Shown: piece by piece, positions 35,112 through 41,061 of the stretch
Numbering within the stretch: position 1 is the stretch's first letter
Layout of the letters: each line of letters starts with the position of its first letter
Origin: an uncultured Formosa sp.
Lineage (GTDB): Bacteria; Bacteroidota; Bacteroidia; Flavobacteriales; Flavobacteriaceae
Direction of reading: 5' to 3'
Length of the DNA stretch: 64,000 nucleotides
Assembly (NCBI GenBank): GCA_902516685.1
Contig: CABXZJ010000002.1
Span: 1-64,000 of the forward strand
Program-made: the position numbers and the translations under genes
Notes under the pieces: generated by a model
The model's input: only the letters and a program-made list of their open reading frames with translations
Database searches by the model: none
Told to the model about the DNA's origin: nothing

Positions 35112-35154
35112 TCGATATGAATGTCATTTTTAACTTTTAAGTTATCTTTAATTT

Positions 35155-35859
35155 ATGAAAAACATACTTTGGTCTATACTTGAGGATAATACTACCAAAA
35201 AAGGCAGATACTTCGATTACTTTATTCAGGCTTTAATTTTTCTATCCCTTGTTTCATTTTCTTTAGATACTCTTCCAGATCTATCTGAAGAGTTTCGTCA
35301 ATTTCTTGATGGTTTTGAAGTATTCAGTATAATTATTTTTAGCATAGAATATTTATTAAGAGTTTACGTGTCTAAAAAACCATTTAAATATATTTTCAGC
35401 TTTTATGGTTTAATTGATATAATAGCTATACTGCCATTTTATTTAAATAAATTTTTAGACCTACGTTTTCTGCGAGCGTTTAGGGTTTTTAGAGTTTTTA
35501 GAGCATTAAAGCTAATGAGATATAACAAGGCTCTTAACCGATTTAATCTTGCATTTAAAATTGTAAAGGAAGAAATAATATTATTTTTTATGGTAACACT
35601 TGTATTAATCTTTATTACTTCGGCAGGAATTTATTTTTTTGAAAATGAAGCTCAACCTGAGGTTTTTAAATCTGTTTTCCACAGTGCTTGGTGGTCGATA
35701 GTTACTTTAACAACTGTTGGTTATGGAGATGTATACCCTATAACAATAGGTGGTAAAATATTTACTTTTTTTGTACTTATGATAGGGGTTGGATTAGTAA
35801 CTATTCCTGCAGGTTTAGTCGCCACAGCACTGTCAAAAGCAAGAGAAATCGAAAACTAA
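35155..35859 (+). CDS. Voltage-gated potassium channel-like ion transporter
   Basis: A 234-aa inner membrane protein with the six-helix VIC plan: S1-S3 (residues ~22-105), an Arg-rich S4 (RFLRAFRVFRVFRALKLMRY), and S5-pore-S6 with the selectivity filter TTVGYGD. It ends shortly after S6 with no cytoplasmic regulatory domain. Likely forms a tetrameric K+ channel. It is followed 16 bases later by the gene at 35876. Confidence 0.92.
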   Translation: MKNILWSILEDNTTKKGRYFDYFIQALIFLSLVSFSLDTLPDLSEEFRQFLDGFEVFSIIIFSIEYLLRVYVSKKPFKYIFSFYGLIDIIAILPFYLNKFLDLRFLRAFRVFRVFRALKLMRYNKALNRFNLAFKIVKEEIILFFMVTLVLIFITSAGIYFFENEAQPEVFKSVFHSAWWSIVTLTTVGYGDVYPITIGGKIFTFFVLMIGVGLVTIPAGLVATALSKAREIEN

Positions 35860-35875
35860 CAAACTGTACACCATA

Positions 35876-36736
35876 ATGAAAAAACTACTCTTACTCTTCG
35901 CTTTATTAATCTTTGTAAATGGATTTTGTCAAAATGAAAAAATTGAAGTTGAAATCACGCATAAACAGAAAAACCCATACAGCACTTACGTGGAAAGAGA
36001 TACCTATATTGATTATGGCCAAATTGCAGACGAATTCAATAGGGAACTTAATACAATTGTCCAAAACAGACAAGAAAGGAAAAATCAACTTAAGGGGATT
36101 TCAGATAACATAATTAAATTCGTTAACAATGAAATAAAACTTGTAGGGTCTAACGCAGTAAATCATATGATAATTCAGCTAAAGACACATTTCAATGAAG
36201 CTATACCCTTTTTACATAAACTTTTAACTAACGGCATTTACAAAGTTGATGAATGGGAGACCTTTATGTTAGATATTCCAAGTGTCATTGTAAAAGATTT
36301 ACTACAATTACAGTCATTAGACTTCAAATTAGCAGATTTAAAGCAAGTATTATTTGATAAAAATGGGAATTCATCTTCTGATTTAATTGAAGAAATTACA
36401 TTAAATATCTTATCACAATATAAACCACAAATCAGAGATAACGGGATACACCCTGAGTTATCAAAAAAAAATAAAGTTAAGAAAAGAGGTAAACCTCAAA
36501 ACCCTTCAATTGTTTACATTAGTAATAGCAAAGACTTTAATCTCGTGGATATTGTAAATAGAGTAACTGATTCCATTTCAAAAACAACATCACTAACTAA
36601 AATTAAAAAGAAAAACTTTGAAACTATTTATTCTGAGTTGAAAAAATTAAAAGAACTGTTTGATTTAGGTATAATTAACAAAAATGAATATGATAAAAAG
36701 TCATCTGTTCTAAAAAAAATACTATTGGAAAATTAG
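35876..36736 (+). CDS. Secreted protein with C-terminal SHOCT-like segment
   Basis: A 286-aa protein with a signal peptide (MKKLLLLFALLIFVNGFCQ), a long helical middle, and a final ~35 residues (FETIYSELKKLKELFDLGI then INKNEYDKK) with the SHOCT pattern of a short helical pair found at protein ends. The middle is unrecognised. Its first ~38 bases are nearly identical to those of the SGNH hydrolase gene at 32659, though the mature proteins are unrelated. It lies just before the att-like repeat. Confidence 0.65.
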   Translation: MKKLLLLFALLIFVNGFCQNEKIEVEITHKQKNPYSTYVERDTYIDYGQIADEFNRELNTIVQNRQERKNQLKGISDNIIKFVNNEIKLVGSNAVNHMIIQLKTHFNEAIPFLHKLLTNGIYKVDEWETFMLDIPSVIVKDLLQLQSLDFKLADLKQVLFDKNGNSSSDLIEEITLNILSQYKPQIRDNGIHPELSKKNKVKKRGKPQNPSIVYISNSKDFNLVDIVNRVTDSISKTTSLTKIKKKNFETIYSELKKLKELFDLGIINKNEYDKKSSVLKKILLEN

Positions 36737-36754
36737 AAATCATCTAACTATTAA

Positions 36755-36773
36755 ACTGCCAAATAACTGCCAA
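36755..36773 (+). repeat. Paired ACTGCCAA motif beside the att-like repeat
   Basis: ACTGCCAAATAACTGCCAA: two 8-base direct repeats with a 3-base spacer. Similar TGCCA pairs lie at 31081, 36969, 39085 and 40791. Possible integrase arm-type sites. Confidence 0.5.
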
Positions 36774-36806
36774 GTATATTACTATCTTTACTGTAAGTTC
36801 TGTGTA

Positions 36807-36899
36807 ATAAAAAAAGCCCTACATCTCTGTAAAGCTTTTGCTCCTCCTCTTGGGCTCGAACCAAGGACCCTCTGATTAACAGTCAGATGCTCTAACCAC
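36807..36899. repeat. att-like 93-bp direct repeat (left copy) with tRNA-Asn 3' fragment
   Basis: Identical over 93 bases to 40885-40977. It contains the tRNA-Asn terminator and 59 bases of the 3' part of tRNA-Asn (36841-36899) but stops before the D-arm/acceptor 5' half, so it is not a tRNA gene. This is the usual result of integration into a tRNA 3' end. The integrase gene begins 80 bases further on. Confidence 0.9.
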
Positions 36900-36968
36900 A
36901 TTATTTTGTAAGCTACTAATTGATTAACAGGCATTTAGAAATAACTATTAAATAGTTGTTTAATTAAA

Positions 36969-36985
36969 GTGCCATATAAATGCCA
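36969..36985 (+). repeat. Paired TGCCA motif overlapping the integrase start
   Basis: GTGCCATATAAATGCCA spans the integrase ATG at 36980. Binding there by the recombinase could limit its own expression; this is inference. Confidence 0.45.
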
Positions 36986-38026
36986 AAAAGTAGTCTATCC
37001 TATCCAAAAGTCTGTAAACACAAAGACGGTCGTTACTATGTAAATTTCAATCTTAACTCTAAGCGATATAGGTTGTTTAGCGGTAAGCGTATTAATTCAT
37101 CTCTTTCTCCTAATTCATATCCGCCAAGGCTAAGACGCAATAAAGCAATATTACTGGCTAAAGAGGTTTATGATTATTTAGTGTCTAATAATTATTCATT
37201 CACAAAGCCACTCAGCTCAATAGAGTTATTTGATTTTATAATCAATACTAAACTTAACGAACCCTTATCAAGACCATACAAAAAGACCCTATCTAAGATA
37301 GCAAGTTGTTTAAGAGATGAGCTAATAACAAAAGATCATATATCAAAACAATTCATAAACAACATACCATTAAAATACAATAATAACACTTCATATAATA
37401 CTACAAGAAGACACTTAAATGTATTGGTGAATTATCTCAATGAAAATGGATTTAAGATTGAGAAATCAAGCCTTAAGACGCGCAAACAAAATGAGAAACT
37501 ACACAAACCTATAAGTGATGTTAAAACACTCTTAGATGAGGTGTATAAGCACAATAAGAGCCTACATTTATGCTGCCTTTTGACTTACTGCTGTTTACTT
37601 AGACCTCATCAAGAAATTAGGTGCTTAAAATGGAGTGATTTTAGTGAGGATTTATCTACTATAAGGCTTTCTGGAAACAAAGTAAAATCAAAACGAAATA
37701 GAATAGTTCCTGTGCCTATTTACATAAGAGAAATGCTTGTTAAAGGACAACCTCAACACAACATATTCACAGGCACTACTAAACCTTTAAATGAAGACTA
37801 TTTTAAGACACTTTGGGGGCGTTTTAAGAGGGTTTCTACGCTGCTTGAGCAAGACCAAACACTTTACTCTTTTAGGCACACAGGGGCGATAGAAATCTTC
37901 AAACGCACAGGTTCAATAACCAAGCTCCAGAAAGCAATGGGACATTCACCTATAAATGTAAGTTTAACCTATTTAAGAGGATTAGAAATAGCTGAACTGA
38001 ATGAAGAAGATATACCTATGGTTTAG
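36980..38026 (+). CDS. Tyrosine recombinase / site-specific integrase
   Basis: A 348-aa phage-type integrase. An N-terminal arm-binding-like region (KVCKHKDGRYYVNFNLNSKR) and core-binding domain are followed by the catalytic domain from ~residue 180: Arg208 (LLRPHQEIRCLKW), a Lys near 234-238, YSFR with Arg299 (Tyr296 in place of the usual His), His322 (MGHS) and nucleophile Tyr331 (LTYLRG). It lies beside the 93-bp att-like repeat and a pair of TGCCA repeats that overlaps its start codon. Four detached copies of its last codons, all starting near or after Tyr331, lie at 29003, 33681, 34531 and 38376. Confidence 0.93.
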   Translation: MPKSSLSYPKVCKHKDGRYYVNFNLNSKRYRLFSGKRINSSLSPNSYPPRLRRNKAILLAKEVYDYLVSNNYSFTKPLSSIELFDFIINTKLNEPLSRPYKKTLSKIASCLRDELITKDHISKQFINNIPLKYNNNTSYNTTRRHLNVLVNYLNENGFKIEKSSLKTRKQNEKLHKPISDVKTLLDEVYKHNKSLHLCCLLTYCCLLRPHQEIRCLKWSDFSEDLSTIRLSGNKVKSKRNRIVPVPIYIREMLVKGQPQHNIFTGTTKPLNEDYFKTLWGRFKRVSTLLEQDQTLYSFRHTGAIEIFKRTGSITKLQKAMGHSPINVSLTYLRGLEIAELNEEDIPMV

Positions 38027-38343
38027 TTGTTTTTTTCATAATTATCATACAAATATAATGGTAGGGCTAATGAAAAGCCAACCATAAATAAAGATACCAA
38101 ATACTTTATGAACTTATTTTTACTAATTGCTTTTACTCTTAATCTGTAAAGGAGAAAAATAAGAAAAGATGTGGCTGCAATAGTTAAATCAGCATTTAAA
38201 ATACTCATTGCATAGTTCTGATTAATTTGTTCAAAAAATAGTGAAGTAGACCATTCCCAATTATTTGTTTCAATAAATTTAAAGACGTAATAGTAAGGAC
38301 AAGCTATTCCTATTATACACAATATGGCAAATACTTTTTTCAT
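38023..38343 (-). CDS. Small membrane protein, function unknown
   Basis: A 106-aa protein with three hydrophobic segments (residues ~4-24, ~43-65, ~80-98) and basic loops (RLRVKAISKNKFIKYL). It overlaps the integrase stop by 4 bases in tail-to-tail orientation. No family recognised. Confidence 0.55.
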   Translation of the reverse strand: MKKVFAILCIIGIACPYYYVFKFIETNNWEWSTSLFFEQINQNYAMSILNADLTIAATSFLIFLLYRLRVKAISKNKFIKYLVSLFMVGFSLALPLYLYDNYEKNN

Positions 38344-38375
38344 AATTAAATTGGATTATACTTCAAATATATGAA

Positions 38376-38496
38376 AATGTAAATCTAACTTATTTAATGG
38401 TGTTAGAAATAGCAGGACTGAAAGAGGAAGATATGCCTGTGGTTTAGTATTATTTAATAAATTGCATATATGGACATCTTCAATATTTTCATTTAG
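38376..38496 (+). pseudogene. Detached integrase 3' end, fragment 4, with truncated HNH start
   Basis: 38376-38447 encodes NVNLTYLMVLEIAGLKEE then DMPVV-stop, a diverged copy of the recombinase end. The next ~40 bases match those upstream of the HNH gene at 33658, including its ATG, but this second HNH copy stops after eight codons (MDIFNIFI) right where the lipoprotein gene ends. With 33640-33749 it forms an inverted pair of ~110 bp. Confidence 0.8.
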
Positions 38497-39009
38497 TTAA
38501 TTTCCATTGAATATGTTGATGTTTCCATTGTAATATACCTCAACTGAATTACCGTTTTCGTCAACAGTATTGAATTCAACAGTATAAATATTTCCAGAAT
38601 TAGTTACTGATAATTGGCTTGACACATTATCGCCAAAGAAAGTAAAATTCTCTTCATCCTGATTTGTAGAGTCATATAATAAATCATAATCACCATATAC
38701 TTCTGTAAAAACCCCTGTTCCGTCTGAGGTATTAGAAACGTAACCTATATCAATGTAATAACCTTGATAAGTGTATCCAGATTCACCACCATCAAAAATG
38801 TTGTCTGGTAATGTGCTTTCCCCAAACACCAGATAGTGTTCATATGTACCATCCTCATCAGGTCCATAGAATTGTAGAACTCCTTTTGCTATAGGATATT
38901 GTTGGTTGCTTACAGTTAGTATATTGTCTTGATTATTATAATTATCATTTGAGTCATCACCACTACAAGCGAAGATTAATAAAACGGAGAGTAAGAGTAG
39001 TTTTTTCAT
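38497..39009 (-). CDS. Lipoprotein, function unknown
   Basis: A 170-aa lipoprotein (MKKLLLLSVLLIFAC, lipobox IFAC) with an Asp/Asn-rich linker (SGDDSNDNYNNQDN) and an all-beta mature domain rich in Gly, Tyr and Asp (GESGYTYQGYYIDIGYV, NIYTVEFNTVDENG). It carries the leader repeat upstream, and its signal-peptide DNA is nearly identical to that of other genes in this region. No enzymatic motif seen. Confidence 0.75.
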   Translation of the reverse strand: MKKLLLLSVLLIFACSGDDSNDNYNNQDNILTVSNQQYPIAKGVLQFYGPDEDGTYEHYLVFGESTLPDNIFDGGESGYTYQGYYIDIGYVSNTSDGTGVFTEVYGDYDLLYDSTNQDEENFTFFGDNVSSQLSVTNSGNIYTVEFNTVDENGNSVEVYYNGNINIFNGN

Positions 39010-39120
39010 TTAATTAGTTTTATCTCCACAAGTTAAGAAAACTTTTATTAGCTCAGTAGCTTTAGTGTGTTGGGAAAAGCAAGAGTGCCATATTAGTGCC
39101 AAGATTTTTCTATATTTGAG
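39007..39120 (-). repeat. Shared leader repeat, copy 3, joined to a TGCCA/promoter block
   Basis: The part from 39007 to 39079 is a leader repeat for the minus-strand lipoprotein. The part from 39050 to 39120 is repeated at 40756-40826 (71 bases, 4 differences). It includes AGTGCCATATTAGTGCCAAG and a plus-strand -7 element TATATTTG at 39111-39118, 27 bases before the DoxX-like ATG, so the block is a two-way promoter region. Confidence 0.8.
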
Positions 39121-39145
39121 TGTGAAATATTTAAGACAAATATTA

Positions 39146-39523
39146 ATGCTCTTTGTATCAATGGTTGTACTAAAAGCCCAAATCAAAATTTATGTTTGGC
39201 TTTTGATGTTTCAAAAAAAAGCAATTTATTCCCATAGTAATGAGACCAATATAATAGAAGAGTTTATAGTCTATGGATTAGATAGGTATTTATTATACTT
39301 CATAGGAGCCTTAAAAATAATTGCGGCCATAGGCCTACTTATAGGCTTATTTTACAAAAAGTTTATAATTCCATCATCGCTTGTGATTGCCTTCCTTATG
39401 CTTGGGACAGTTATAATGCATTTGAAGGTTTCAGACCAAATTCATAAATTTATTCCTGCAATATTGATGTTGTTTTGTAGTATTTCAATTGTTCTTATAA
39501 GCAAAAGGGGAATAGTTAAATAA
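39146..39523 (+). CDS. DoxX-like small membrane protein
   Basis: A 125-aa protein if translation begins at ATG 39146; the upstream in-frame sequence lies in a repeat and is discounted. Three to four hydrophobic helices are visible, with the DoxX-like stretch YFIGALKIIAAIGLLIGL followed by IIPSSLVIAFLMLGTVIMHL. DoxX-like proteins are poorly defined membrane proteins, some linked to sulfur or oxidative stress. A promoter element TATATTTG lies just upstream in a repeat shared with 40756. Confidence 0.65.
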   Translation: MLFVSMVVLKAQIKIYVWLLMFQKKAIYSHSNETNIIEEFIVYGLDRYLLYFIGALKIIAAIGLLIGLFYKKFIIPSSLVIAFLMLGTVIMHLKVSDQIHKFIPAILMLFCSISIVLISKRGIVK

Positions 39524-39642
39524 TAGTAATTATTTTTAATTATAATCGATCTTGTGTTTAGCGGTTAATTTCTTAGAAGTTTAGGGCTTTTTAGCATTCG
39601 CAATAAGATGATCTATTCGAACGTATTCTAAGGCTTTTTCGT

Positions 39643-40626
39643 TTATTGATGCTGCCAACAATATCTACTTCCGCCACTTGCATTTCTTTTGCACCTTGTA
39701 CCTTTTTTTGTTGTGGCATTACATCTACCAACATAATTTGATTTTTTTGGTGGTATATAGTCTGGTGCTTGCGCTCTGTGTACATAGCAATATCCGTTAG
39801 TGTTTTTAGATTTGTTTCGACATCTACCTCCAGTTGATTTAGCAATTCCTTTGCACTGTGTTGACCTTGAATTGGACGAATTGGTTGAAAAACTTGGTGT
39901 CGAATTGAAGTCCCAATTATCAATCCTCAGTTCAGACTCAAGTCTGTCTTCGAGATCGTCATCTATGTTATAAAAAAAGTCTATGCCAGTTAACTTCTCT
40001 ATTTCATCAACGTTTTTAGCATAGTTACTTAAATCAAGATTGATTTTTGTATTTGGCATTAAAAAGCCTATCATTTTGGAACTGCTTGGCACATAAATAA
40101 CCTTATAAAAATATTCAGGAATGGAAACCCCATTTGTGCCAATTTTCGATAAAGATTCATTTAAAATTCCCGCCGTTACAATGTACAATTCATTTTTTTC
40201 TGCCCAACCCCTAACTAAAGACTCCAATCTTTTCCAACCGCCTCTGTTGAAAGATGGTAATTGTGGACTTATATTAGACATCAAAAAAGAGTCAGACATT
40301 GAGCCGTAAGAATCTTTCATATCTCCAGCAGGAGCAAGATGCCCCCTGTCGTATCCTGTACCTTTATAGTCATTTATAGATGCTGACCCAGTACTCACAG
40401 ATAAATCAACTTTAAAGTTATTTGATCGCTCTGTATTTCCCCTCAATAAATTATAATTAAGCTTATAATATACCCATTCAGCTTGTTCGTATTGTTCTAA
40501 ATAGGATAGGCTATATCTAAAATGTTTGACATATTCTCCATTAATTGAGTGTTTATAGTTGTCTTGTGCATTTAGCTGGTAAAAACAGATTATTAATAAA
40601 GCAGAGAGTAAAAGTAGTTTTTTCAT
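39643..40626 (-). CDS. Secreted DNA/RNA non-specific endonuclease (NUC1 type) with two C-terminal Cys/His motifs
   Basis: A 327-aa protein with a signal peptide (MKKLLLLSALLIICFYQLNAQ). The nuclease domain has DRGHLAPAGDM with the catalytic His, and the Asn/metal region SNISPQLPSFNRGGWKRLE, as in the Serratia nuclease family. The last ~75 residues hold two copies of a C-x9/10-C-x10-C-x2-H motif (CKGIAKSTGGRC...YCYVH and CNATTKKGTRC...YCWQH), likely zinc or disulfide units that may aid nucleic acid binding. It begins right after a tiny Cys-rich peptide gene (TAA-ATG). Expected role: degradation of extracellular DNA/RNA for nutrients or competition. Confidence 0.88.
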   Translation of the reverse strand: MKKLLLLSALLIICFYQLNAQDNYKHSINGEYVKHFRYSLSYLEQYEQAEWVYYKLNYNLLRGNTERSNNFKVDLSVSTGSASINDYKGTGYDRGHLAPAGDMKDSYGSMSDSFLMSNISPQLPSFNRGGWKRLESLVRGWAEKNELYIVTAGILNESLSKIGTNGVSIPEYFYKVIYVPSSSKMIGFLMPNTKINLDLSNYAKNVDEIEKLTGIDFFYNIDDDLEDRLESELRIDNWDFNSTPSFSTNSSNSRSTQCKGIAKSTGGRCRNKSKNTNGYCYVHRAQAPDYIPPKKSNYVGRCNATTKKGTRCKRNASGGSRYCWQHQ

Positions 40627-40722
40627 TTAATTACAGCAGTCGCTTGAGCAATCTAAACAAGAGCAGTCTTTACAATTGCCCTGACTACATTCAAGACATT
40701 TACAATCACATAAGTTTTTCAT
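40627..40722 (-). CDS. 31-residue Cys-rich, metallothionein-like peptide
   Basis: A very short gene whose stop codon touches the start of the nuclease gene. The product begins MKNLCDCKCLEC and ends DCSSDCCN, with 10 Cys in 31 residues, mostly as C-x-C and C-x2-C pairs, plus Lys/Asp spacers. No signal peptide is visible. The spacing suggests metal binding, as in metallothioneins. It could equally be a leader peptide that couples translation of the nuclease. The start is the only ATG available. Confidence 0.55.
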   Translation of the reverse strand: MKNLCDCKCLECSQGNCKDCSCLDCSSDCCN

Positions 40723-40755
40723 AAAAATAAAAATTTATATAAAGTTACAAAAAAC

Positions 40756-40826
40756 AGCTCAGTAGCGTTAGCCTGTTGGGAAAAGCAATAGTGCCATATT
40801 AGTGCCAAGATTTTTCTATATTTGAG
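40756..40826. repeat. Leader/TGCCA/promoter repeat, copy 4
   Basis: A 71-bp direct repeat of 39050-39120 (4 differences). It carries AGTGCCATATTAGTGCCAAG and a plus-strand TATATTTG (40817-40824) that now faces only ~60 bp of non-coding DNA and the tRNA-Asn flank. On the minus side it leads to the Cys-rich peptide gene. Confidence 0.8.
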
Positions 40827-40884
40827 GAAGTTATATCTAAGACCTGTGATTGCTTTTAGGTGCTTTTCACAACTAGGTTAGAGC

Positions 40885-40977
40885 ATAAAAAAAGCCCTAC
40901 ATCTCTGTAAAGCTTTTGCTCCTCCTCTTGGGCTCGAACCAAGGACCCTCTGATTAACAGTCAGATGCTCTAACCAA
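40885..40977. repeat. att-like 93-bp direct repeat (right copy), part of the intact tRNA-Asn locus
   Basis: Same 93 bases as 36807-36899. On the minus strand it holds the 3' part of tRNA-Asn followed by its terminator (AAAGC-TTTACA-GAGA-TGTAGG-GCTTT and a T-run). Confidence 0.9.
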
Positions 40978-40992
40978 CTGAGCTAAGGAGGA
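40919..40992 (-). tRNA. tRNA-Asn (anticodon GTT)
   Basis: A complete cloverleaf on the minus strand: acceptor TCCTCCT with AGGAGGA, D-arm GCTC-AGTTGGTTA-GAGC, anticodon stem TCTGA/TCAGA with loop CTGTTAA (anticodon GTT), T-arm with loop TTCGAGC. 74 nt, discriminator G, no encoded CCA. Confidence 0.95.
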
Positions 40993-41061
40993 ATATATTT
41001 TCACTCGCGAGCGCAAATATATATTATTTTTTAGTTTACACAAATTGAAAACTAAAATTAA

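Larger units (their letters stand above)
36807..40977 (+). mobile_element. Small integrative element at tRNA-Asn
   Basis: A ~4.1-kb unit bounded by the 93-bp repeat pair, with a tyrosine recombinase gene next to the left repeat and the intact tRNA-Asn at the right end. Cargo: a small membrane protein, a lipoprotein, a DoxX-like membrane protein, a secreted nuclease and a Cys-rich peptide. There are no conjugation or replication genes, so it would move passively or depend on another element. A degraded second integrase end lies inside it, showing earlier events. Confidence 0.75.

Noticed and set aside
36841..36899. A second tRNA-Asn gene
   Set aside because: Only the 3' 59 bases match; the 5' acceptor strand and most of the D-arm are absent, so no cloverleaf forms. 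It is an attachment-site remnant.
39591..39923. A separate 110-aa protein on the minus strand
   Set aside because: It is an out-of-frame reading of the nuclease C-terminal tail, which itself has regular Cys/His motifs in the other frame.
30981..40826. A CRISPR array or classic insertion sequence made of the leader repeats
   Set aside because: The copies are few, kilobases apart, in both orientations and next to start codons; there are no regular spacers, cas genes or transposase.
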